The translations under genes and the position numbers were made by a program. Below the pieces are notes generated by a model that had not been told where the DNA came from, did not search any database, and saw only the letters and a program-made list of their open reading frames with translations. Source: Paenibacillaceae bacterium (lineage in GTDB: Bacteria > Bacillota > Bacilli > Paenibacillales > NBRC-103111). Taken from it: DNA of 64,000 nt. Location: positions 124,001-188,000 of the forward strand of contig JAQSYI010000008.1 in NCBI GenBank assembly GCA_029256185.1. The letters are read 5' to 3'. Shown in pieces: positions 52,661 to 61,391 of the stretch (its first letter is position 1; each line of letters opens with the position of its first letter).

Positions 52661-52860
52661 CGCGGGGCTAACGGACCTGAGAGACGCTTAAACGGGTAAA
52701 TGGGCGGATGAGCAACTGTAACGGACCTGAAAGACCCTATTGGTGCCCGATGGCCTGCTGCAAGGGGGATTTGGAGCAAATAGAGGCTCTCAGGTCCGTT
52801 AAAATTTCAAACATGTGATTTTGAGCTAAATAAGGGCTTCTGTGTCCGTTACAGCTCGCC
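52661..52860. repeat. Dispersed ~198-bp AACGGAC repeat, copy 2
   Basis: Inverted copy of 2311-2508. Internal arms AACGGACCTGA and TCAGGTCCGTT are complementary and bracket a stretch containing ATTTGGAGCAAATAGAGG, so a long hairpin can form. The rest of 52482-53082 shows no gene. Confidence 0.78.
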
Positions 52861-53082
52861 GCAACTCGTTACAGCTAAAGCAGCCGCGGGTTCCCCTCCT
52901 TCTTCTCATCCCTCTCCCTTCCTGCCGGGCAGTTACCGCTCCATAGCTGCTTGGACCTTTGAAAGCATGCCCTGATCCTTTGACCAGAATCCATTTGTGG
53001 TTCGATCGGGACTCAGGAGGAGCCCTGGCTGGCCATATGTCCAATCGGATATGGGCTGGGGGAGAGAGTTCCGTTGGACTTG

Positions 53083-53544
53083 CTACCCGAATATGGCATC
53101 GAACACCGGCTTCGTCGTCCCTCCAGGGTAGAGAATATAGAGCAGCACATAGACCATAACTCCCGTAGGGGCTGTACATAGCCAGAGGATGGCGGTTATG
53201 CGTCCAATCCTCCGGTGCTTAGCGAATTGCTTCTTGAATGCCTGCAACAGCGTCACAATGCCGAAGGCCCCGGATACCGTAGCGAGCACAATATGGAAAA
53301 TAAGAAAGATAAAATAGGCGTCCTGCACCCATAAGGGGGCATCCTCGGAAAATGAGGTGTTTCCCACAAAGACTGTGCGTCCCACATACAGCAAGAAGAA
53401 CAGCAGCGCCGTTACAGCTCCTGCAAACATCAGTTTCTCATGCCGCTCCCGGTGCTTCTTCACGATGGCATGCCAGCCGAAACCTACCAAGGTTGCGCTG
53501 ATCACAATCAGCAGGGTACAGATGGTTGGAAGGATATTTCCCAT
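53083..53544 (-). CDS. DUF420 (YozB-like) membrane protein
   Basis: 153 residues with four hydrophobic segments: about 4-22, 38-58, 73-98 and 118-142. Conserved features include FGWHAIVKKHRERHEKLM after the first span, FLLYVGRTVFVGNTSF, and FHIVLATVSGAFGI with HRRIGRITAILWLCTAPTGV. It matches the DUF420/YozB family, often linked to cytochrome oxidase biogenesis, though function is not settled. The 34-codon longer N-terminus is unlikely. The ribosome site (GGGG) is weak. Confidence 0.85.
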   Translation of the reverse strand: MGNILPTICTLLIVISATLVGFGWHAIVKKHRERHEKLMFAGAVTALLFFLLYVGRTVFVGNTSFSEDAPLWVQDAYFIFLIFHIVLATVSGAFGIVTLLQAFKKQFAKHRRIGRITAILWLCTAPTGVMVYVLLYILYPGGTTKPVFDAIFG

Positions 53545-53772
53545 GACTCGTAATCCCCGTCCGTTTCCTCGAAAAGTAGGGTGCCGCGCCCCATCAGGAC
53601 AGCCTGCTCCCCTTCTTTTCTTACGATACCATTTCATTAAGCCCAATACCAGTATACTCCCCTGATTTCACCCGTGGCAGGTAAATGTCAGGTTTTCTTT
53701 CATGAGACGGTTCTCGTCACAGATGCCCTATGCTATAATGGAGTAACAAGGAAAGTGGGAGGAAAAGATAAA

Positions 53773-54129
53773 ATGGGAATTTTTTTGGTGGTTGTCGTTG
53801 CATTCGTGCTCATTACCCTCATTGCCAGAGCAGTGGACAATCATGGCGGGAGAAGAAGCCGCAATCAGGAGCGGAACGGGAACGGCTTTCAACCGGATGG
53901 CAGCGCCCCCTTTTTTTTATGGGGAAGCGGTTCGCATCATTCGGGAGATGACAGCCACAGGGAGAACGATGACGCTCCCGGCAAAGGGGACGGCAGTTCT
54001 GACCATGATGGTGGCGGATGGGGTGACAGTGGTGGTTGGGGTGACAGTGGTGGTTGGGGTGACAGCGGCGGGGACTCCGGCGGTGGCGGCGATGGAGGTG
54101 GTGGCGATGGAGGTGGCGGAGGCGACTGA
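53773..54129 (+). CDS. Membrane-anchored Gly/Asp-rich protein, unknown
   Basis: 118 residues. One N-terminal membrane segment (MGIFLVVVVAFVLITLIARA) precedes a hydrophilic region and a C-terminal half of Gly, Asp and Ser repeats. GWGDSG is repeated three times (period 6 residues, 18 bases) and followed by GGGGDGGGG runs. Similar tails occur in many short Firmicute membrane proteins of unknown role. GGGAGG precedes the ATG. The terminator hairpin begins inside the last codons. Confidence 0.7.
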   Translation: MGIFLVVVVAFVLITLIARAVDNHGGRRSRNQERNGNGFQPDGSAPFFLWGSGSHHSGDDSHRENDDAPGKGDGSSDHDGGGWGDSGGWGDSGGWGDSGGDSGGGGDGGGGDGGGGGD

Positions 54130-54145
54130 TTAAAGTCGCTTTTTT
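54122..54145 (+). terminator. Terminator overlapping the stop codon of the Gly-rich gene
   Basis: GCGACT (54122-54127) pairs with AGTCGC (54134-54139), followed by TTTTTT. The 5' arm includes the last codon and the first base of the stop codon. Confidence 0.85.
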
Positions 54146-54173
54146 CATTCAAGAATTTATAAGCTTCCGGAGC

Positions 54174-54225
54174 CCCCGCAAAGTACCTGGAATTAGCATC
54201 GAAGGCAGGGCTCCACTTTGTGGGG
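54174..54225. repeat. 52-nt dispersed hairpin repeat, copy c
   Basis: Inverse orientation relative to copies a and b, with the same 52-base length and the same pairing ends (CCCCGCAAAGT / ACTTTGTGGGG). It lies 45 bases past the stop codon of the Gly-rich gene. Confidence 0.9.
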
Positions 54226-54461
54226 CTATTTTAATGTTTATTTCCCCTCGTAGTTTGTCATAAAAATAATATTTTTGCAGGGTATTTACCTTTTCTTGGA
54301 ACTATTATATGATTATTGTATTGAATTGGAGTTGATGCCATAAAAAAGTTAAAAAATTCTATTTTGTCAATCGTCTGAAGTTGCCGGCAAGCCAGTAATC
54401 CGTAAAAGATGTGTGCTGTTTGGCCAGAAACAATTGTTGAAGGGAGTGTTTGGTGTAAACT
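54226..54461. other. AT-rich gap before the propeller/peptidase pair
   Basis: No gene. It is AT-rich and presumably contains the promoter of the following pair, but no sigma-A boxes with good spacing stood out. Confidence 0.5.
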
Positions 54462-55676
54462 ATGAGAAAAAACAAGCTCTTGATCATGGTTGTTTTGCTA
54501 AGCTGTCTTGGCATAAGCGGTATTGCTTATGGCGTATCAATCAATATAATCGGTAAAGAAGGAAAGGAACCGTGGAACGTCCTGGATAAGTCTTATATCA
54601 GCCTGCAGAATGGCCTGCTGATAGAGGACAAAACCAAAGAATACACCGAGAAGCTGCAAACGGACAAAACGGCCAACGAAGGAACGGAGAAGAGCCGCCA
54701 AATCGCCAGGGAGCTTGATATCGGCAAATACGAGTTTCTTCCTGCCTCCAATAGCATCAAGAAGATCTCCTCCTTCGACCAAAGCGTATCGGTGGACGGC
54801 AATGAATTCACTTTTACCAGGTTTGAAGGAACAACGCAGAGGGCGATTCAAGCGAGTCCATTCTCGGGATCACCGTGGATTTTGGCATCCGCCAAAGGAA
54901 ATCAATTTGTTTTCCCGCATAATCAATCCATCTACTCGGTTGCCCCGGATACTTTGGCAGTAAACAAAATAACAAGCGACACCGCATTTGGAATACCCGT
55001 GCAACAATACTTTACTGAAGGCCGCAATCAGATTTTTTGGGCGGCAGATCCGGCTTTAAGTCCCGGCGGCGAATACATGACTTACTTTTCAACCAAATAT
55101 GTAGACAATGGCAAGATTACCCCCAGCGACGGGATTTGGCTGTATTCCTTTAAGGACCGTTCCGAAAAGCTGCTGTTTCATAACAGCGATTTCGAACAAG
55201 GCTGGGCAGTTAAATCGCAAACCATGTGGATTGATGATCAAACCTTCGTTTTTGCCGCATACTCCCCCGACAACAAGCACACCTATTATAAATATCATTT
55301 GGACACCATGCAGAAGGAACGGATTCTGGAGCACAGCGCCAGTGTGGAATTAAGCAAGGGATATCTGTTTTTCCGAACCAGCCCGGAGGTCATCACTGTG
55401 CTTGATCTGAAGACGGACCTCAAGAACGAATTTGCACTTCCTCCATTAGGAAATGAATATATGTACTCTTTTTCGAATAATGGAAGACTGGCCATTCCCA
55501 ATGGTACGCATATTGCGATTCTTGATACGAAGGACGCTTCCATTACAAGATATGCCCTTCCCGATCCGAATGCGGCTTTCACCATTATGGATTGGATTGA
55601 TGACAATGTGCTTCTCATCAACAAAGAAGACTCTTCTTCCTGGACATTGACCCATCAAGGAGGTAAAGGGGAATGA
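54462..55676 (+). CDS. Secreted or membrane-anchored propeller-like protein, unknown
   Basis: 404 residues with an N-terminal hydrophobic segment (LLIMVVLLSCLGISGIAYGV) that is a signal peptide or anchor. A coiled region rich in Lys/Glu (about 45-90) is followed by repeated beta units resembling TolB-type propeller blades: SPWILASAKGNQFVFP, PALSPGGEYMTYFS, SDGIWLYSFKDRSEKLLF, MYSFSNNGRLAIPNG and THIAILDTKDASI. No catalytic motif seen. It overlaps the next gene by 4 bases (ATGA), so the two proteins are made together. The ribosome site is weak. Confidence 0.75.
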   Translation: MRKNKLLIMVVLLSCLGISGIAYGVSINIIGKEGKEPWNVLDKSYISLQNGLLIEDKTKEYTEKLQTDKTANEGTEKSRQIARELDIGKYEFLPASNSIKKISSFDQSVSVDGNEFTFTRFEGTTQRAIQASPFSGSPWILASAKGNQFVFPHNQSIYSVAPDTLAVNKITSDTAFGIPVQQYFTEGRNQIFWAADPALSPGGEYMTYFSTKYVDNGKITPSDGIWLYSFKDRSEKLLFHNSDFEQGWAVKSQTMWIDDQTFVFAAYSPDNKHTYYKYHLDTMQKERILEHSASVELSKGYLFFRTSPEVITVLDLKTDLKNEFALPPLGNEYMYSFSNNGRLAIPNGTHIAILDTKDASITRYALPDPNAAFTIMDWIDDNVLLINKEDSSSWTLTHQGGKGE

Positions 55677-57427
55677 TGCGCAAACTGTCCGTTCTGCTGC
55701 TGCTTGTTCTATTAGTCGGGGTATTCCCGGCGCCGACGGATTCCTATGCAAGAATTGCCGGAAGAGCCATCAATCATATCGGGTACGATGACTATCTATA
55801 TACAGGCAGTGTCAACCTTCGCTCTCCCTTCAGAAGCGGTGGAGTTGACAGTGAGCAATACAGCATTACCGAGAAGTACAATCAACCCCGGCTGTGGACG
55901 GACGATACGCATGAGGGGGTCGACTTCGGCTCCCCGCATGGTACAAGCGTCTATGCGGTATATAGAGGTAAGATCGTGTACAAGCAGTACAATACCAGCG
56001 ATATGAGCAATAACCGGATTATTCTTCAGTTGGATGTGAACAACAACAACTCGGAGAGCGATTATTCGTGGGACGATAACGTCTACGCCGTTTATATGCA
56101 CATGTCTGAGCTGACCACTCTGGATACCGGCAGAGTGCTGAATGCCACCGATATAATAGGCAAAACAGGAACTTATGTGGATAGCAGCGGAAACCGTTCT
56201 CCCCATCTGCATTTCGGACTGACCAAGAACTGGTCCTCCAATTATGCCGATCTCAAATGGACTCCTCACTATAATTACTATAAGTACTCCAGTCTTTACA
56301 ATAGTGCCAAGCACTACGATTTCATCTATAACTATATCCCGCCTGCCAATGGCAACGGCACCTTATATATCAGCGGCTATCACAAGCCGGATGCCTATTC
56401 GAGCGGCAATACTCTTGAGTCGATGACTCTGTACCACCGGGTATTGGGCTCGGGAGGAAGCTGGCAAGCCACTACCATGGGATATGTGGGAAGCTATCAA
56501 TACACGGCCAATCTGCACTCGCTGGGTTATTCAGCCGGCACCCAAATTGAGTATTTGTTTGTGGGATTGGCCTATCCGCTGTCGTCCGGAAACAACAGCC
56601 ACAGATGGGGCTACTATCCTGGAACATATTATACGCCGCCGCAATCGCCCAACAGTTATTTCCCGGGCACCTCTACACTGGGGACCTACAGCAACAGTCT
56701 CAAGTATATGATTCCTCTGAATGACCCTGATCCTTATGAACCCAACAATACAATGGCAACCGCCAGAAGCATTTCTGTGGGGAGCTATTACTACCCGTAT
56801 ATCTTCTCACCGAGTGATGTGGATTATTTTTCCTTTGCCGGATTTTCGGGAGCTGCGGTGACAATCAACATGAGCAGCATTCCCTCCGGGACGGATTACG
56901 AGCTGCAGCTGCTCAATTCAAGCGGCACCGTACTGAAAAGTTCAACGTTAGGAGGCAACAGCGATGAAACCATTACGGAGACGCTTCCTTACACCGGAAC
57001 CTTCTATGTGAAGGTCTGGGGATATAACAGTACGTACCATCCGTCCGATTCGTACCAATTGATCGTGACCTCAAACGGCGGGGGTGCGGATAATTACGAG
57101 CCCAACAATACCATGTCTACTGCAACCTCCATCAGTACGGGTACGAATTATTATGCAACGATTCACAACAGCTCCGATATTGATTATTACAAAATCTATG
57201 CATTCGGGGGAACCCTGAACATCGGCATGAGCAGTATTCCGGCAGGTACGGACTATGACATTGCCCTTTATAATTCCAGTGGAACCGAACTGACAAAATC
57301 CACTGCGTCGGGCAACAATAATGAATCGATCATTTACAACGTCTTTGTCGCGGATTGGTATTATCTAAAAGTATATCCATGGTCAGGAAGCGATGCCAGT
57401 GATACTTACATATTGCGCGTGAACTGA
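55673..57427 (+). CDS. Secreted M23-type metallopeptidase with two PPC domains
   Basis: 584 residues with a signal peptide (about 1-25). The LytM/M23 domain (about 55-185) has the zinc motif HEGVDFGSPHG and HLHFGL, plus YMHMSEL, consistent with a peptidoglycan endopeptidase. The middle part (about 225-350) is a beta-rich module of unknown type. Two PPC-like modules (about 355-465 and 475-584) each begin with YEPNNTM and contain SDVDYFSF or SDIDYYKI. The first of two adjacent ATGs is used; GGAGG lies upstream. It is translationally coupled to the propeller gene. Similar PPC modules occur in the 1973-residue toxin. Confidence 0.9.
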   Translation: MMRKLSVLLLLVLLVGVFPAPTDSYARIAGRAINHIGYDDYLYTGSVNLRSPFRSGGVDSEQYSITEKYNQPRLWTDDTHEGVDFGSPHGTSVYAVYRGKIVYKQYNTSDMSNNRIILQLDVNNNNSESDYSWDDNVYAVYMHMSELTTLDTGRVLNATDIIGKTGTYVDSSGNRSPHLHFGLTKNWSSNYADLKWTPHYNYYKYSSLYNSAKHYDFIYNYIPPANGNGTLYISGYHKPDAYSSGNTLESMTLYHRVLGSGGSWQATTMGYVGSYQYTANLHSLGYSAGTQIEYLFVGLAYPLSSGNNSHRWGYYPGTYYTPPQSPNSYFPGTSTLGTYSNSLKYMIPLNDPDPYEPNNTMATARSISVGSYYYPYIFSPSDVDYFSFAGFSGAAVTINMSSIPSGTDYELQLLNSSGTVLKSSTLGGNSDETITETLPYTGTFYVKVWGYNSTYHPSDSYQLIVTSNGGGADNYEPNNTMSTATSISTGTNYYATIHNSSDIDYYKIYAFGGTLNIGMSSIPAGTDYDIALYNSSGTELTKSTASGNNNESIIYNVFVADWYYLKVYPWSGSDASDTYILRVN

Positions 57428-57450
57428 TCAGGGATGGCGGTAACAGGAAA

Positions 57451-57486
57451 GGTGGAGGAGGCAACCAGACGGTTGCCCCTCCACCT
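57451..57486. terminator. Bidirectional terminator between convergent genes
   Basis: GGTGGAGG...GCAACC pairs with GGTTGCCCCTCCACC around AGAC, with one bulge. TTTT follows on the plus strand and CTTTCC on the minus strand. It serves the M23 gene and the binding-protein gene. Confidence 0.8.
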
Positions 57487-57494
57487 CCTTTTAT

Positions 57495-59075
57495 CTATTT
57501 CTTCAGAGCGGCGTACCACTCATTGGCTTCCTTCACCAGCTGCGCTCCCCCGCTCTTATCCCACTTAGCGGCAAACTCGTCGAAATAGTCCAGAGGCTTA
57601 TCGCCTACAATGATGGAGATATAAGCTTCATCCTTGATCTTGTTCAGTTCGGCCAGGTACTTGGAGTTGGAAGGAAGATTGGTGCGCAGTTCATCCCATA
57701 CCACATTCTGGTCGAATTTGTGTTCAACAGCCCAATCCACCCGCAATTGGGTCCGCTTCACCGTCCAGTCGGGCAGTTGGATAGAATTGATCTGGGTATG
57801 GCCGCCAATTTTGGAGATGTCATTATTGGTCAGTTTGTTCAGCAGCACCGGAACCTGAGCCTCGTTAAAGTCCCAATGCTTACCCTTTATTCCGAACAGA
57901 GCCGTCATGGCACTCTCATAATCCGCATTCATGCCTTCAATCACCTGAAGCAGCTTGGCCATCTTGTCCGGCTCCTTCTCCAATTGCTTGCCGAAGCTCA
58001 GATAGCCCCCCGTAAGGATGCTTCCCGTGGCAGGAGATCCGATCTTGCCGTCGGGGCCCTTGACCGGTGTGCCATAAACGAGAGATTCCGCCGCCTGCGC
58101 GTTGGCCTTCTGCACATCCAGATAGCTGTTGGAGGCGGAGTCCCCCGTAAACAGCAGCGGCTTCCAGTGGTAGTACATGCCGATCTGCGTCAGCCCGATC
58201 TTGGAGCTGCTGAAGGCATGGGAGATGGAGAAGTATCCTCCCTTATTCTCCCCGGTGATGAACTCGGGATCAATGATCCCGTCTTTATACCATTTGCTCA
58301 AGGTAGAGAGAGCCTGCTTCATCTCCGGCTGAACAGCACCGTAGACCATCTTCCCGTCCTTGACCTTCCAGTATTCCGGCTTGTAGCCATATGCGCCGTA
58401 CACCATATCCAGTCCCGTAGCCGACAGGCCGTAAGTGTCGTTCTTGCCGTTCTTGTCCGGGTCCTCCTTGGCGAACTTGTACATCAGCGTCTCCAGCTCT
58501 GCCAGCGTCTCCGGTGCTTTGTCCACTCCCACATTCTTCATCCAGTCTCCCCGGTATACGATGGGAACGTGGAATTTGTTATCCGTGCCCACGAAGGGCA
58601 GACCGTATATTTTGCCGTCAAGCATGGTGTAGTTGAAGATATTGGGCTCAAACGTGGTCAGACTCTTATATACGGTAGGCGCGTTCTTCTGCAGCATCTC
58701 CAGCGGAATTTCTGCCAGCAAATCCTGATCCACATATTTCTGCAAGTCGATAGATGATTTCACCACGATCTTATCCGGGATCTCGCCGCTGGCAAAGCGC
58801 AGGTTCAACAGGTCATTGTACTTGGAGGATTCCAGATTCCAGATATCAATATCCACATTGAACTTATCCTCCCAGTATTTGATCAACTCCCCCTCCGCCT
58901 CCACCGGAACCAACTGCTCACTGGCCATGGTGAAGGTATACTTCTTGTTCGCATCGGGTACAGCCGCACCGCTGCTTTCCTGCTGTACGGAGTCATTGCC
59001 GCAGCCCGCTGCAACAGTCAGGGACATGCTGAGGGCCAGCATACATGCCGCAGGCCTCAAGTTTGTTTTCTTCAT
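57495..59075 (-). CDS. Oligosaccharide-binding lipoprotein (second importer)
   Basis: 526 residues. Signal peptide MKKTNLRPAACMLALSMSLT with lipobox AAGC. The mature domain has YTFTMASEQLVPVEAEGELI, KEDPDKNGKNDTYGLS and the terminal LVKEANEWYAALKK, as in LplA/LipO-type binding proteins. GGAGG is 8 bases before the ATG. It is the last gene of the importer operon behind two permeases. The substrate is unknown and probably differs from that of the 43 kb system. Confidence 0.93.
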   Translation of the reverse strand: MKKTNLRPAACMLALSMSLTVAAGCGNDSVQQESSGAAVPDANKKYTFTMASEQLVPVEAEGELIKYWEDKFNVDIDIWNLESSKYNDLLNLRFASGEIPDKIVVKSSIDLQKYVDQDLLAEIPLEMLQKNAPTVYKSLTTFEPNIFNYTMLDGKIYGLPFVGTDNKFHVPIVYRGDWMKNVGVDKAPETLAELETLMYKFAKEDPDKNGKNDTYGLSATGLDMVYGAYGYKPEYWKVKDGKMVYGAVQPEMKQALSTLSKWYKDGIIDPEFITGENKGGYFSISHAFSSSKIGLTQIGMYYHWKPLLFTGDSASNSYLDVQKANAQAAESLVYGTPVKGPDGKIGSPATGSILTGGYLSFGKQLEKEPDKMAKLLQVIEGMNADYESAMTALFGIKGKHWDFNEAQVPVLLNKLTNNDISKIGGHTQINSIQLPDWTVKRTQLRVDWAVEHKFDQNVVWDELRTNLPSNSKYLAELNKIKDEAYISIIVGDKPLDYFDEFAAKWDKSGGAQLVKEANEWYAALKK

Positions 59076-59144
59076 CTCTAGGACCTCCTCTTAATGATCT
59101 TATTCGTATTCGCAAGGCGATGCAAGACCACCTGTGCTTCGTGA

Positions 59145-60017
59145 TCAACCCTTCAGGGAGCCTACCAGCATCCCTTTGACAAAATATTTCTGCAGGAAGG
59201 GGTAGAAGCAGACAATAGGCAGCGTAGCGACCATGACGGTTGCCGCTTTAATCGTATCCGGATTGGCAGTGGTTCCGTCCGCAGCCAAGCTGCTGGAATC
59301 GATTACTTCTTGTGTGCCCTCCAGAACGATCCGCCGCAGCACAACCTGGAGAACCTGCTTCTTGGGATCGGTAATATAAATCAGGGAGTCAAACCAGGCG
59401 TTCCAGTGGCCGACGGCAGTCCATAGTATCAAGGTGGCGATAATCGGCATGGAAATCGGCACAACGATACTGAACAGGATACGGAATTCGTTCGCTCCGT
59501 CTATCCGGGCGGATTCCTCCAGACTCTCCGGCAGTGACATGAAGAAATTGCGGGCAATAATCATGGAGAAGGTTGGAATCAGACCGGGAATAATCAAGGC
59601 CCAGATGGAATTCATTAACCCCAAGTTTTTGACCAGGAGATACATGGGTATCATGCCGCCGCTGAAGAACATGGTGAATACAATAAAGGCCGTCCAGAAG
59701 TTGCGGTTGGGAAAATAGACCTTGGCCAGCGGATAAGCCGTCAGGATGCAGGCCAGCACGGTGACGGTTGTTGCCAGCCCGGTACGGATCAGTGTGCGGA
59801 CAAACCCGTCTGTTACGGAAGAATTAGTCAACACCTTGGCATAGTTGGACAGGGTAATTTCATCGGGAATCAGGCTCAAGTCGGCCATGGAGCCTCCCCC
59901 GCTGAAGGAAAGCTTCAGCATGAACAAGAAGGGGTACAAGGTGGCGGCGCCCAACAGGGCCAATATAATCAGGTTGGCGGAATGAAATATCCGCTCGGAC
60001 AAGGGCTCGCGTTTCAC
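59145..60017 (-). CDS. Sugar ABC transporter permease, LplC/YtcP type (second importer)
   Basis: 290 residues from a GTG start with GGAG 7 bases upstream. It has six hydrophobic segments, the EAA-loop EESARIDGANEFRILFSIVV, and the typical end YFVKGMLVGSLKG. It forms the channel with the LplB-type permease encoded upstream; no ATPase gene is present. The spacing to the binding-protein gene is 69 bases. Confidence 0.95.
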   Translation of the reverse strand: MKREPLSERIFHSANLIILALLGAATLYPFLFMLKLSFSGGGSMADLSLIPDEITLSNYAKVLTNSSVTDGFVRTLIRTGLATTVTVLACILTAYPLAKVYFPNRNFWTAFIVFTMFFSGGMIPMYLLVKNLGLMNSIWALIIPGLIPTFSMIIARNFFMSLPESLEESARIDGANEFRILFSIVVPISMPIIATLILWTAVGHWNAWFDSLIYITDPKKQVLQVVLRRIVLEGTQEVIDSSSLAADGTTANPDTIKAATVMVATLPIVCFYPFLQKYFVKGMLVGSLKG

Positions 60018-60061
60018 AGGAATTCTCCTTTCCTTCCTATACGAAAATACATTCTTTACAT

Positions 60062-60173
60062 AAAAGTATTCGGAACCGGCTTCGCAGCCTTCTGGTCACT
60101 TTTGGGGATTTACGGGGGCTCCCCCAAAAGTATTCGGATTCCGCTTCGCAGCCTTCAGGTCACTTTTGGGGGA
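60062..60173. repeat. Dispersed TCCCCCAAAA hairpin repeat, copy 2 (one and a half units)
   Basis: A complete unit at 60120-60173 has perfect 12-base arms TCCCCCAAAAGT and ACTTTTGGGGGA around a 30-base loop. A partial unit at 60062-60107 repeats the loop blocks CGGAACCGGCTTCGCAGCCT. It lies between the two permease genes, 4 bases past the stop of the first. Confidence 0.85.
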
Positions 60174-60177
60174 TGTA

Positions 60178-61137
60178 TTACCAGAGTCCATAATCATTGA
60201 CCTTGCGGGCAATGGTGTTGGCGGTCAGGAGAATCACGAAGGCCAGCACGTTCTTGAACAAGCCCACCGAGGTGGCGAAGCTGTATTCCATGCCTACAAG
60301 CCCCTTGCGGTACGTATAGGTGCTGATCACATCCCCCACGCTGTATACCGCCGTATTATACAAGTTAAATACTTGGTCGAAGTCATCGTTGATGATGCTG
60401 CCGGCGGCAAAGATCAGCATGATGGTAATCACCGGGACCAGGGAGGGCAGAGTAATATAGCGGATGCGGGCAAAGCGTCCTGCTCCGTCCACCGTCGCCG
60501 CCTCATACAGCTCCGGATTGATGCCCGTCAGCGCTGCCAGATAGATGATGGAGCCCCATCCGATACCCTTCCAGATATCAGTCAGCACGAGAATAAAGCG
60601 GAACCAATGGGTGTCTGCCATGAAGTAAATCGGCTTTATGCCAATCATCTGCAGCAGCACATTGACGGGACCCACAGAAGGCGAGAAAAACTGGATGAAC
60701 ATGCCGGATACGACGATCCACGACAGAAAGTGGGGCAGATAGGTGACGGTCTGAAACACCCGCTTAAACCAGACCAGCCGGACTTCATTGAGCAGGATAG
60801 CCAATATAATGGGCGCCGGGAAACCGAATACCAGCTTGTAGAAGCTGATGATGAGCGTATTGCGGAAAACCTCCCAAAAGCTCGCGGTGGAAAACAAGTC
60901 GCGGAAGTGCTGCAGCCCCGCCCACTCGCTTCCCCATATGCCGGCGCTGAATTTGTAGTTCTTGAAGGCAATCAGAATGCCGTAGATGGGCACATAGTGG
61001 AACAGAATATAGAAGACAATCGCCGGGATAAACATGATCATCAGGTAGCGGTACTTCCAATAATTATACAGGCGCCCCTTCCGGAATGTACGGAGGAGGG
61101 CTGGTTGATTGGCTGCCGCTGAGCGGGGATGGGACAT
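60178..61137 (-). CDS. Sugar ABC transporter permease, LplB/YteP type (second importer)
   Basis: 319 residues. A short basic N-terminus precedes YRYLMIMFIPAIVFYILFHY and six spans. The EAA-loop is LYEAATVDGAGRFARIRYITLPSL, and the typical LplB end is TIARKVNDYGLW. AAGGAA lies about 10 bases before the ATG. It is the first gene of the importer operon, divergent from the Cache-AraC regulator gene with a 254-base gap. Confidence 0.95.
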   Translation of the reverse strand: MSHPRSAAANQPALLRTFRKGRLYNYWKYRYLMIMFIPAIVFYILFHYVPIYGILIAFKNYKFSAGIWGSEWAGLQHFRDLFSTASFWEVFRNTLIISFYKLVFGFPAPIILAILLNEVRLVWFKRVFQTVTYLPHFLSWIVVSGMFIQFFSPSVGPVNVLLQMIGIKPIYFMADTHWFRFILVLTDIWKGIGWGSIIYLAALTGINPELYEAATVDGAGRFARIRYITLPSLVPVITIMLIFAAGSIINDDFDQVFNLYNTAVYSVGDVISTYTYRKGLVGMEYSFATSVGLFKNVLAFVILLTANTIARKVNDYGLW

Positions 61138-61391
61138 GGTGACTCATTCCTTTCGCAAAAAATCATGAAGTCGGGGGCAGAAGCCTTAAGCGGTACCGGA
61201 TGCGTCTGCCCCTCGCCTTTTACGATAGGGCCTGGGCTTGGTACAGCACAATTGAAATATTTCATGATGATAGCAAAATGCGACGATTCCTGATGGTAAA
61301 GTTCGATGCCCATTGGAAAAAAATGATTAAGCGCTTTCTTTCCATTCAACAGTGCTATAATGGACTAATCAGCAAAAGGGGGCAGTCTGGC

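Noticed and set aside
54001..54128. Coding tandem repeat read as antisense proline-rich gene
   Set aside because: The minus-strand frame is merely the complement of the Gly/Asp repeat. The plus-strand gene has a ribosome site, membrane segment and terminator.
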